From NCBI GenBank assembly GCA_028023455.1, contig JAQFVV010012423.1, positions 3,333,753-3,397,752 of the forward strand: a stretch of 64,000 bases of DNA, given 5' to 3'. The position numbers and the translations under genes are program-made. This DNA is from Epiperipatus broadwayi. Taxonomy: Eukaryota > Onychophora > Udeonychophora > Euonychophora > Peripatidae. Every line of letters starts with the position of its first letter. The stretch's first letter is position 1. This document shows positions 22,929 through 33,929 of this stretch, one piece after another. Under the pieces are notes generated by a model. That model saw nothing but the letters and a program-made list of their open reading frames with translations. It searched no databases and was not told the DNA's origin.

Positions 22929-23014
<86 letters not shown>
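22929..23014. repeat. (TA)n microsatellite, 86 bp
   Basis: Uninterrupted TA tract immediately beside the hammerhead repeat. Confidence 0.95.
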
Positions 23015-23021
<7 letters not shown>

Positions 23022-23446
23022 GTTGCACTAGTGGCTTTGCTTGCTTTAGTAGAATAAATGAATGTTATGTAGTTGAATATTAAAATCTATTTAAATAACA
23101 TTTACATGACATAACAGTATATGAAATATCTACAGTGGGTAAAAATGACTATTATAAAACATTTTATAAACAATGTTGCAGATAAATTTTGATTGTTGTT
23201 GATAACTCATATATTATTTTTTTATGTATATATTCTTGAAACATATTTTAATTATCAAGTATGTTACATTCTTTCATTTACTAACGTGAGAAAAATTTCA
23301 TGTAAAACTAATTATTAAATAAACCAATTCTTTCAAACAACCATACCATACCGGTTTTCATCTTATCTAAAGATTTTACATTTTTTTCATCATTACTACA
23401 CAATCTGTTTCAGCCTTATCTACAAATATATCTTTTTTCTAAGTTC
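23015..23446. other. No gene recognised
   Basis: Unique AT-rich spacer. Nothing further is seen. Confidence 0.5.
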
Positions 23447-23456
23447 ACTATTATTG

Positions 23457-23495
<39 letters not shown>

Positions 23496-23505
23496 CAATA
23501 ATAGT
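23447..23505. repeat. Palindrome with (TA)n core
   Basis: ACTATTATTGT (23447-23457) and its exact complement ACAATAATAGT (23495-23505) flank a TA tract. A second TA run (23513-23532) leads into the next repeat. Confidence 0.85.
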
Positions 23506-23627
23506 ATATACTTATATATATATATATATATATGTCAACAGATTGTGTTCTACCAAAAACACTGTCAAGCGTATTTCGTTTACATAAACGTCAGAGAATG
23601 CACTCACTATCTCTAACTTTAATTCCA

Positions 23628-23671
23628 CTTTCAGATCATGATTTCAAGCTATTTGCTATTGTTAGTGAAAG
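23628..23671 (-). ncRNA. Hammerhead-like motif, copy beta1 (core mutated)
   Basis: Same stems as beta2: CUUUCA/UGAAAG stem I, AGC/GCU in stem II, GAAA (23642-23645), UCAUGA stem III and AUC cleavage triplet. The core box reads CUAACAA (23659-23665) with G5 and G8 changed to A, which should abolish cleavage. Both changes are C to T on the plus strand, one at a former CpG. Confidence 0.5.
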
Positions 23672-24025
23672 ACAGGAATAAGAACTAGATCTAAACACAA
23701 ACTCTGAGTGTTTATGAAACAGTTTCTATTCAGCTTGCAAGCATGAATTTTTTAGACACATTAATATCTTCGAACTCAGCATAGCAAGGCAGATAGCGAC
23801 ATGGGTCTGATATCAGTTCAGCATCACCACATAGTAGAAGCCTCTGCAATATATATCATTGCAAGAAAGACCTCAAAGGTACATTTATGAAAAACAAAAT
23901 CAAGTTATAACTTGTTAATGCTTGTATTTATGTCAACAGATGGTGTTCTACCAAAAATATTGTCAAGCGTATTTCGTTTACATAAACGTCAGAGAATGCA
24001 CTCACTATCTCTAACTTTAATTCCA

Positions 24026-24069
24026 CTTTCAGATCATGATTTCAAGCTATTTGCTATCGTCAGTGAAAG
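24026..24069 (-). ncRNA. Hammerhead ribozyme, type I, copy beta2 (core intact)
   Basis: On the minus strand: stem I strand CUUUCA (24064-24069), core CUGACGA (24057-24063, matching CUGANGA), a 13-nt stem II segment UAGCAAAUAGCUU with an AGC/GCU helix and one U-U mismatch at its base, GAAA (24040-24043), stem III A-U and U-A closed by the loop CAUG, and cleavage triplet AUC with predicted cleavage between 24032 and 24031. UGAAAG (24026-24031) then pairs perfectly with CUUUCA, giving six stem I pairs. All core nucleotides required of a hammerhead are present. The short stem II is the weak point. Like newt satellite and schistosome SINE hammerheads, the short stem III may favour action as a dimer. 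Confidence 0.62.
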
Positions 24070-24208
24070 ACAGGAATAAGAACTAGATCTAACACAAACT
24101 CTGAGCGTTTATGAAACCGTTTCTATTCAGCTTGCAAGTGTGAATTTTTTAGACACGTTAATGTCTTCGAACTCAGCATAGCAAGCCAGATAGCTACATG
24201 GGTCTGAT

Positions 24209-24938
24209 TAATTGCAAAGAGTAGTGTTTGATATTTTTAGTTTATTACAACCTAAATCCATATATAGTAATCTTACTGAATCAGTGTCTACCCAATAATA
24301 GTGCAATTTAATTTTCAATCAGATACTGGTTTCTGGCTTTAGCAATGACAATTTCAAATTAAGAATTGGAAACAATGCAGTTATACATCTAATAGCATCA
24401 TTTTTTTTTTACTATCAAGCTAATAAAATTCAAAAATCTCTTAAGATTTTATATCCTTGTAGAATGAACAAAAAGAAATGTTCATGTTCAGATATACTTA
24501 TATTCTTATTATTATACATTATATAAAATTAATCTAATTTTTTTTTGTTAATAAATAAACATTAGACTTTTTACATGGGTTTGTTTTATGTATTTTAATT
24601 TATTTACAACTATAAATATATTCTTTGATTTATTTTATGCTATCATTGTAGTGCTGTTTTACATATTGTATAAAATTGTTGTGATATTTATTTATTTTTT
24701 TCTGATAAGTATTTTTTATTTTGAAAGTATCCTCTTTGTTAAGTTGTTGTTCTCTACATTTTTAATATTCTGAAGTATACAATCTTGAAATAAGAAAACG
24801 ACTTTTGATATTTTTTTTTACAACGTCTAAATTATAATATTTATATGTTTTTGAATAAAATTTTCATAAATCCATTACTTATGCAAATTTTAGCAACTAG
24901 ATTACTATTATATATTAAATTTAGCTACAGTTTTTGAA

Positions 24939-24941
<3 letters not shown>
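24209..24941. other. No gene recognised
   Basis: AT-rich. A 61-codon Phe/Ile-rich frame at 24588-24773 looks like chance. Confidence 0.5.
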
Positions 24942-24985
<44 letters not shown>

Positions 24986-24997
24986 ATATATATATGC

Positions 24998-25031
<34 letters not shown>
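24942..25031. repeat. Interrupted (TA)n microsatellite
   Basis: TA runs broken by TTT near 24971 and by GCATATATT near 24996. Confidence 0.9.
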
Positions 25032-25034
<3 letters not shown>

Positions 25035-25295
25035 CTGCAGTAAAAATGTTTAATTCATTAAATAACTTTTATTAGTGTTTATTAAAAAAATATTATATAT
25101 TATAGTAATTTTTGCACAAAAACTTTAAATATAGCATAGCATTAACTTTTACAGTAAGAATAAATTCATTCCATTTATGATAATTTTTTCAAATTTGTAA
25201 AATAAATCCAGTACATATATGAATATGCAATTTATAATTAAAACATCTAGATAATTAAAGAAAAATTAAATGCATTATACATAAATATATATAAT

Positions 25296-25490
25296 GACTG
25301 ACATCACTGACAAAATTCAGAAACTGAAATGGAGGTGACTGAAATTATTACTAAAAGCAACAAATTGCAAGAGACTTCATTTGAAATGTATGGATGAAAT
25401 TGCTGGTGAATTGTGAAGAAGATAGGTTAGAGATTGAGAGAAATGGATTAAACTTGGAGATATCATCATCTTGCAGTGAATGGGTAATAA
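25296..25490 (+). pseudogene. Degraded RTE LINE fragment, C-terminal end
   Basis: Plus-strand translation gives TDITDKIQKLKWRW, which fits the conserved DVMERIKRLKW region of RTE polyproteins. Further on, AGAAATGGATTAAACTTGGA and CATCTTGCAGTGAATGGGTA match the 3' coding end of the RTE copies at 43 and 50 kb (GATGGATTAAACTTGGAGAG and TCCTGCAGTGGATTGATAAT). The segment between is shortened and carries stops. Confidence 0.55.
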
Positions 25491-25554
25491 TTAAAAGTTA
25501 TAATTTTACACATATATTGTTGTAACAGGTCCTTATATAGTTTCCTAAATAACC

Positions 25555-26457
25555 TTACATTCAAAGATCAGCCTTTCAAGCTAATTGTGCATGCATCTTT
25601 TTGAGAGTATTAAATAATAAATGAATACTTCCTTCTACAACACAAGATATAGTATTTATGCTGGAATAAAAGGAATCCAAAGGAATCCACTCATTCCTAC
25701 GACTCATATTCTTTTATATGAGCAAATCTGAAGTACTGTTGAGGAAAGCATGAGAGTATAATTCTCACTTTGAGTTACTATTTATGATGTTTGGATGAAT
25801 GACGTTGGTGAAATTGTCTAGAATTTACTAAACATCACTCTAACCGAAACTTAATTATAAGTAAATAAGCATTATAAGTAAATTATAAGTAAATAAAAGA
25901 ATTTAAGCCATAGGAATGAGAGGATTCCTTTGGATTCCTTTTATTTCTGCATAAATACTATACCTGTGTTGTAGAGAGAAGTATTCATTTATTATTTAAC
26001 ACTCTCAAAAAGACGCATGCACAATTAGCTTGAAAGGCTGATCTTTGAATTTAATACAATTGTACACATAGCATCATATAAAAATAAATGCTTACTTACT
26101 TATAATTAAGTTTCAGTTAGAGTTACATTTAGTAAATTCTAGACAATTTCACCATCGTCATTCATCCAAACATCGTAAATAGTAATTTAAAGTGAGAATT
26201 CTACTCTCACGCTTTCTTCAACAGTACTTCAGATTGGCTCATATAAAAGAATTTGAGTCATAGGAATGAGAGGATTCCTTTGAATTTCTTTTATTCATGC
26301 ATAAATACTATATCTTGTGTTGTAGAGGGAAGTATTCATTTATTATTTAACACTCTCAAAAAGATGCATGCACAATTATCTTGAAAGGCTGATCTTTGAA
26401 TGTAATACAATTGTACATGTAGCATCATATAAAAATAAATGCTTATTTACTTATAAA
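25555..26457. repeat. 310-bp inverted repeat with an extra internal copy
   Basis: Left arm 25555-25860 is the reverse complement of 26100-26405 over its whole length, with modest divergence (landmarks GATCAGCCTTTCAAG, GATGCATGCACAATT, CAACAGTACTTCAGATT). Between the arms, 25894-26104 is a further, partial copy in right-arm orientation. Both right-orientation copies share a tail to ATAAATGCTTAYTTACTTATAA. No frame is preserved. It may be a fold-back or MITE-like element, or an inverted plus tandem duplication. Confidence 0.8.
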
Positions 26458-26997
26458 TAACCTTAATATTTTTAATTTGAGATAGTTCAAGTAACTTTTC
26501 ATTAAACTAGCATTTCATTTTGAATTCCATATTTAAACATAAATAACATTGAGTACTACAAAATATCTAATATTTATGTGTCTTATCTTACCTTCTCTCT
26601 ACTTTCAGAAAATTGCAAAGTACTTAAAAATTTTACTCAATAACTGTAGACTGTTGTACACCATTCAAACTTACAGTGCATACTTGAACACCAATTCAAA
26701 TTTTGAATTGCTAACTAACATCAAATTAGTTATCTATTACAAATATTTTCTCCCAATGCTGACTTCTTAAGCATAAACAATGTTTACATATTAAATTAAT
26801 TTTCCACAATTGAAACTAACATTCCTATATTAAAAGAACTTTTAAACAAATCAATAGATTGATAGTCTTAATATTTAAGTAAATCATTTTTTTTAATTTT
26901 TTTTCAAAGAAGGAAATTCTTATTTGCTCATGCAAAACATTTGAAAAATAAAAAGAATTGATGAAACACTTTGAATAAAACACTATGAACCTAAAGT
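26458..26997. other. No gene recognised
   Basis: A 73-codon frame at 26549-26770 has no recognisable motif. Confidence 0.5.
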
Positions 26998-28860
26998 TTA
27001 ATTTGCTTAACCTTTTTGATATGCAGTCTAACGCCTCTTACTTTTCAGAATTTGTTGATGTTTTATTTGTCTCACCCATCAATGTAAAATATATGACAAA
27101 ATGATTATTACTTATCAGAAAATAACAACTTTGCCTTCATTTGATAGATATTTTTGTTTACTACTGAAATAAAGTTTACTGAAATAAAGTTTAAATGTTC
27201 ACATTTTGTTTCTATAAATATTAAAAAATGAAATTGCAATCAAAACAAAAACTTTACATGTCATCATTTTTAGAAAGATTATTTTCAGTTTATAAAATCA
27301 ACAAAAATATTTTTTAATTCTCATTACTTTTACACATCCAAACAAATAATTATTTATTTTTCTTATATCTAATGAATTATGTTTTAAAATTTTAAATTGT
27401 TTGAATATTTATTGCAAAATTGCCAATATTTTCTTACTCGTAAATATAAAGTAGATTGTTTATGTCATAGCTAGTCTTCTATTTTGCTTCAGGCCATATT
27501 TACATTAGGTGCTAATATAACATTATATTTTTGAAAATAAAGCATTTCAAATCAAAATAAGTTATTAATAATTTATATTTCTTGATATCTAATAAATATA
27601 GTGTAAATTATTCTAAAAAGAATATCTAAAACTGTTTTAAATTCACAAACAAACACATTTTTGCTCATTGGAAACATCAATGTCATAAAACACTGAACAT
27701 TTTACAGCTTTGGAAACAGACAATGGCTGAACATGTCAGGGCAGAGCTTATGCCTATTGTAAAAGTGGCAATTTTGAATTTCATATTTTAGTGCAGAATT
27801 TTTGGGAAAAAATTATTATAAAAAAATATACCATTTTACGTGTATGTGAACATATAATACTTATGAAAAAATTCACCAGGGAAGAATTGGCCAAATGATG
27901 AAATAATTGAATTGAATTGATCTTTGGATTTGCTTAAAACATCTGCTAACCCTTTATTAGTGCAGTATTAGCTCAAAAATTAAAAAAAAAATTGATGTTT
28001 TTCTTTGTCTCACACATCAACATAAAATATATGATTAAATTAATATTCCTTATCAGAAAATAATAAATTTGACTTCATTTGATATATACTTTTGTTTATT
28101 ACAGAAATAAATGTTAAATGTTCACATTATGTATCTATAAATATTTAAAAAAATGAGATTGTAATCAAAACTAAAGGATTACACATCATCATTTCAGAAA
28201 GATCATTTTCAATTTTTTCAAATCAATGAATTCTTCCTTATTTCTGATTATTTTTAAATATTCGAATGAATATTTATTTATTTCTTTTATATCTAACAGA
28301 TTATGCTTTAAAAGTTTAAAATTTTTGAAAATTTATTGCAAAATTGTAACATTTTCATATTCATAAGTATAAAAGTAGATTGCTTACATGGAAGTTACAC
28401 TTCTAAATAGCTTAAGGTAATATTTATGTTAGCTGCTAATATAAATTATCTATTTGAAAATAAAGTATTTACAGTCAAAATAAGTTATTAATAATTTATA
28501 TTTCTTGATATCTAATCAATATAGTGTAAATTATTTATTTAAAAAAATTAAAACCATATTAAATTCGCAAATAAACACATTCTTGGGTCTAAGGACTATT
28601 TTCTTTAAAACAATGTACTAATACACCAAATGTTTTACTGCCCTGTCCATGGAACAATGGATGAACATGTCTGGGAAGGACTTATGTCTATTGTAAGGGT
28701 GTTTTCTTATTTTCCTGCCATCTAGCATACTTTTTTGAACAAAATTTTTATATAATAAAATATAGAGAAAAATACACATTTTAACATATAATAATTGCAG
28801 AAAAATTCACCAGAGGTGAATTGGCCAAAACACCCAAAATTAGATTATAAAAATTATGGA
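26998..28860. repeat. Diverged tandem duplication of about 930 bp
   Basis: About 26998-27930 aligns with about 27931-28860. Shared blocks in order are TTTGTCTCAC.CATCAA, CTTATCAGAAAATAA, AAATGTTCACATT, ATAAGTTATTAATAATTTAT with TTCTTGATATCTAAT, GGAYGAACATGTC and AAATTCACCAG...GAATTGGCC. Neither copy has a long frame. Divergence is substantial, so the event is old. Confidence 0.75.
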
Positions 28861-29424
<564 letters not shown>

Positions 29425-29814
29425 CGATGACCATGTAAAGTCATTGTCACATATATATTTATTACTAAAGGTGGATAAGTCAGCAATAAAGGTAAATGGG
29501 GTTAGCTACTAGAAATTAAAAAAAGAAAGAAAAGAAAAAAGTTGAGATTTAGAAATGTCAAAATTACTTTTGATTTTTTTTAACAGTAAGAGAAGAGGAG
29601 GGGGTGCATAAATAAATGTGTCTCTTTCTCTCTTTTAAAAAAACAATGAGCTAGTTGAATGCTTGAAAGTATTTCTGTTTATTGTGGGATAGGGGAAGGG
29701 GATGCATAAAGAAATGCATTTTTTTCTCTCCCATAAAAACTATTGTGCTAAGTTAAAATAAATTGTAAAACATAAACTTGAAAAAAATGAATTATAAACT
29801 TTAAGTAAAAATTT

Positions 29815-30350
29815 AATGAAATATATAATAAATATGGTTTTAATTTATCCTTATATGTAAAAACAAAAAATACTTAATTGTAATTATTAATTAGAGAAAA
29901 TATAACTTACTATTAAAAATTTTCGGCTGAACGTTTTCGAGGAACCATGCCTCATACTCATAGCCTTCATGAAAAGTGTAATAAATATATGCAAATGTAA
30001 ATATTCAAATAAGCTACTGTTACGTAGCCCATTTTTTCGAGATCTCGAAGCATGTGTCCTTTCTGTTAATGGCATGGATGTCCCTATTAATATAGAATGC
30101 CTCCTTTATTTTTCTCCTGTAATCATTTGGCTCTGAACATAAAATAATGGGGTTGGCAGGTATGAAGTTGTGCCCAGATTGTTTACTATGTTCGAAGAAT
30201 ACAGAGGATGTGCTGCTGTTCGTTTGAGCTCTGTTGAATGTGTAACGATGTTGAGCCAATCTGGTATTAATTGTGGCTTTCGTTTCCCCATAATATGTAG
30301 CATGGCATCTGGCTTGAGGGCAGGAAATATATAATATAAAACAATATGGC
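29815..30350 (-). pseudogene. 5'-truncated Penelope-like element, GIY-YIG end
   Basis: Minus-strand frame 30020-30259 (79 codons) reads MAQHRYTFNRAQ through FEHSKQSGHNF to CFEISKKWAT, nearly the same as the C-terminus of the elements at 11-15 kb. The CysCys region and YYGET-equivalent lie just upstream in another frame. The 3' untranslated part, with the GGCT...AGCC fold (29925-29965), continues to about 29815 and includes the AAGGAYAAATTAAAACCATA tail shared with the right copy. The reverse transcriptase domain is absent, as expected for incomplete reverse transcription. Confidence 0.85.
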
Positions 30351-31336
30351 CGTACAAATTAGAGGTGTGAAAGTCTGTTGGGCTAATTGAATTCCATGGA
30401 CAAAGAAGAAAGTATATGAAGGAAAAGCTTTATAATGATAGTTCGATTAATTAAAACCTACATTCCAGCCACTAATTAGAGATATATGTTGATAAGAATT
30501 CATTGGAAATTGAAGAATTAATTAAAAATTTACAGAAAACAATGAACAAAGAAAGGACAGTAAGACAAGAATTGTTACACTTATCAAATTATTACGAGTA
30601 GAAATTTTGAAGAAGCAGCAGCTAAAAAAAGAAGAAATGAAAGAAGTGCATGGCTAGTGGCATTAAGGGGATGTGGGTTCATACTCAGCCCATCTGACCA
30701 CTGACTCACGATGTATAAGAGCTATGCCTGACCTGCTAGAGAGATTGCCGCTTCTGTAACTGAACGATTTAAAATCTACTTAAAGAATCAAGAAGAATTA
30801 AAAACTGGAATGAGGAAATAACTAATATCAAATTCAAAGAGAAATAAATTCAGCTGACAGTGTGAAGGACCTACCGTCTCTACAAAAAAGGGATGACCTC
30901 CCACTGGTCGGTAACCAGCACTCAGAAAGACTGCCCAGAAAACCTAGTTAATCAAACCAATGCATTCACTTCTGTTTTTATTTTAATATTTGTAAATAAA
31001 TAAAGAAGGAAAGAATTAGATAATAACATCTAATTAGAAAGGAATAATCTTGATAGGTTTAGAACTCTGCCCAATAGAACTTGAGGAGAGCTTAAATATG
31101 TAACTTTAATATTTAATGTGTTTTACTCTATTTTATCATTGCTATGTAATTTATATAAATGTGTATTTTTTATTGTTATTATGTATTTTTGTGTGTATAT
31201 ATATATATATATTTATATAAGTATATATTTTTTATTGTTATATATATATATATATGAGTGTTATTAAACATATTTATTTTTAAATTGTGTGTACTTGCTT
31301 TATTCTCCAATCACCAAGCTAAGACAAGGGGGAAAC
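30351..31336. other. No gene recognised; possible 5' neighbour of an LTR
   Basis: This stretch precedes a putative LTR. 30640-30960 is less AT-rich than the rest (for example CTACCGTCTCTACAAAAAAG near 30872), but no retroviral-type domain is visible. The last bases before the LTR, AAGACAAGGGGGAAAC, resemble a polypurine tract. Confidence 0.4.
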
Positions 31337-31671
31337 TGTAATTTATTGATTAAAAGTTAAGGCTAAAGCATTTGTGTGCTGCTTGTTTGTGAGAATCTCC
31401 CATTTATAAAATATAAATAGCAAGCACTGGACATTTGTTAAAGTTCTTGGAAATAGTTTGCTTTGGTCAGCAGCCGAGGGTTCTTGATTGGGAAAAATAA
31501 CACCAATATAATATGCACATATTGTTTTGGGGTTAGGTCAAAGGTACAGATACAAAGTAAATTTGTATCTGTAATTGCTCTCTGCTTGTATTGTAATGGC
31601 ATTGGTTAACTAATTAATTAATGATTGAAAAATTCGTAGTAAACTAAACTAAATAAATAATATCCATTACA
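31337..31671 (+). mobile_element. Putative LTR, 335 bp
   Basis: Begins TGTAAT and ends ATTACA, a perfect 6-bp terminal inverted repeat with TG...CA. A purine run (ACAAGGGGGAAAC) abuts the left side, as a polypurine tract should. TGGAGACCAAGCC starts two bases after the right end, where a primer-binding site would begin with TGG. A TATA box (TATAAATAG, 31412-31420) and AATAAA near 31652 sit where LTR promoters and poly(A) signals are expected. The flanking five bases do not match, so this is not a simple solo LTR with a target duplication. No gag or pol is recognisable on either side. Confidence 0.55.
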
Positions 31672-32821
31672 CTTGGAGACCAAGCCAGGATATTTCGGCA
31701 ATAGATAATTGATTAATAAATAAATAAATGAAAGGAAGAATAAAATGTTGTAAATAAAATGTTAAAAAAAATAAATGTTAAGTGAAAAATAAAAAAAGAA
31801 ATAAAAAATAATCCAAAAAATCAAACCACTCGATCTGCCAAATAACCGTTTTTATTACAATATATCTATTAAATGTTTATATATTTCTTTTTAATTAAAT
31901 AAAAGTATATGACAAAAAAAATCAATAACTAATTAAATTTTATTTTGTTGTAATAATTTTAGCTTTATATGCTAAAACGTGTAATCAATAAATAAACTAA
32001 CTATTACCTGGTCATATTTGTGATTGCAAAATGCAATCACGAATTTTCAAATTTGCAATAGCTGGTTTCAGACTAAAATTGCCGAAAATCAACGCAGTCG
32101 ATGCATGCACTTTTTACATATTCGTTTCCATCTTTCTTTCTAGTTTCAGAAAAGGTAAGTTTTATTTTTCTCCGATAAAAATTTTAAAAGAATTATGATA
32201 ATTTTTATAATCAAGTAAATTGATTTTTTTTGTTTTCTCTCTGTTTTTTATTTTTAATAAAACTGGAGTTGCCCTGAAAATGACATTGGAAAAAATACAA
32301 GATTTGACTGGTGTATAAGCATTAAATGGTATTCAGAGAAGGCCTCCATGGATAAGTGTTTAATTTTATATACTTTTAAATTATTATTTGAATTTATATT
32401 TGATAAAAAAATGTACAAAATATTATTATTGAAACAACATATACACTGATTAAAAAAATACCTCGTTATTGTGTAAATTTGTATTGTGAATTATCTGCAT
32501 TTTTTGGCATAGTTGGGGCTTAGCTCCAGCTGTCCAGTAATGAATTAGATATATCTATAAAATTCTGCTATGAGGGAAAGACAAACATATTTTGCAAATA
32601 TTATGACCTGATTTAGATTTTTTCTATAATGTCTTTTCTGCATCCAAAAAGAGGATCCCATGCTAAACAAAGTACTGCAGTATACATTTACAGATGTAAG
32701 GGGGTTTCTTCTTTTGGATGCATCAGTCTGTCATTTACTTTGACTTTAGGCCTGGTAGAGTTGTTTTATGCTAAATGTTTTCTAATTAAGTTGATTTATA
32801 CAGATAACACATTCAAGATTT

Positions 32822-32823
<2 letters not shown>
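31672..32823. other. No gene recognised
   Basis: Contains a small inverted repeat GTGATTGCA/TGCAATCAC near 32022-32042 and a splice-donor-like AAAAGGTAAGT at 32149-32160. The nearest acceptor-like site is only 11 bases upstream, so I do not call an exon. Confidence 0.45.

Positions 32824-32905
<82 letters not shown>
32824..32905. repeat. (TA)n microsatellite, 82 bp
   Basis: Uninterrupted TA tract. Confidence 0.97.
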
Positions 32906-32908
<3 letters not shown>

Positions 32909-33880
32909 CATACACACCTGGGTCTCTTTTTATGCAGACTTATTTAACATGATTTTGAAGTTACGCGATTCAGGTTTCACCAGAAGTTGATCTCCGATAA
33001 TACGCTATTACTTTAAATAATAAATTTTGCACACTTAACGTTATATTGAAAGTACTGTAATAGCGCATTACTATTGGAATTCGACTGTCATGTTAGTAAT
33101 TTCAATATTTTCAGTGCTTTATAATGGTAAGATTTTATGCAATAATGAAATTAAAATCATGATTTCCACATTTTATGTATACACACATTAAATTTTACAA
33201 GATTATAATGTAAATTTGTTCAAACATTGTGCGTGTTAATTTTGCATTTTAAATCACATTCTGTTTTTGCTTTTGAAAAAGAACGTACAGTAATCTATTA
33301 TTAATCATTTAGTGTCCACAAGTTTATTTTTAAAAGGTGAGTAATAGCAGTGGGCACAATTAAAATTGAAAATTAAAGACAAAAATAAGAATTTAATTTT
33401 TAGTTGTTAGATTATTTACTAATTACTTTGTCACCAGAAAACAATTAATTAACACAACATTTAGAGTGATGTTGGCACTAGTTGTATTTCATCTTGTGAG
33501 GAATCTGATTTGTTTTATCAGTTTGCAAATGAACCTGTTTACTGGCAAATAGCGATAATAATTAAAATGTGTATAAAAAAATAAATTACTGTAAATTATG
33601 CATAAAACTATAGTTTTGAATAAAATTAAATATTAAAAAAGTTTGTCTTGTATTAATTTTTTTCAAATTTGAAATTTTTTATTAGTCATATTTTATTTCC
33701 TTATATTTTTTTTGCACAAATTTTAAAGTAAATTTTACATTGGTGCTTTTCTTTTACACAAGTTTTGAAAAATCACAGTCCATATCCCCCTTTTTCAAGG
33801 TCAGTTACATCTATTATTGCACAATTTTGTTTGCGCGTGTTTTCTGAGGAACCTATCTATCGCATAAAATGAAATCCAGT

Positions 33881-33883
<3 letters not shown>
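32906..33883. other. No gene recognised
   Basis: AT-rich unique sequence up to the TA tract that borders the satellite. Nothing further is seen. Confidence 0.5.

Positions 33884-33927
<44 letters not shown>

Positions 33928-33929
<2 letters not shown>

Larger units (their letters stand above)
23532..24208 (-). mobile_element. Retrozyme-like locus: two 280-bp direct repeats with hammerheads
   Basis: The direct repeats 23532-23811 and 23930-24208 are highly similar (shared GTCAAGCGTATTTCGTTTAC, CAGAGAATGCACTCACTATC, CTTCGAACTCAGCATAGCAA) and flank a 118-bp spacer. Each holds a hammerhead motif on the minus strand at the same place, so the predicted cleavage sites are exactly 398 nt apart. Retrozymes are known as non-coding retroelements whose transcripts are cut at repeated hammerheads, releasing a unit-length RNA that circularises. 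This layout fits that scheme. There is no open frame, so any movement would need an enzyme from elsewhere, such as a Penelope or LTR element. Alternative: a simple segmental duplication of one ribozyme-bearing repeat. Confidence 0.6.

Noticed and set aside
25780-25835. Hammerhead-like order in the 310-bp inverted repeat (AUGACG, GAAA, GUC) with a GATGTTT/AAACATC helix.
   Set aside because: Only four bases lie where stem II should be, and stem III cannot form, so the likeness is superficial.
30640-30710. tRNA-like A box (TGGCTAGTGGC) and B box (GGGTTCATACTC).
   Set aside because: The boxes are only about 24 bases apart, too close for a tRNA or typical SINE promoter, and there is no second copy in the window.
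32133-32160. A small exon suggested by TTTCTTTCTAG and AAAAGGTAAGT.
   Set aside because: The two sites are 11 bases apart and no coding frame or further splice sites lie nearby.
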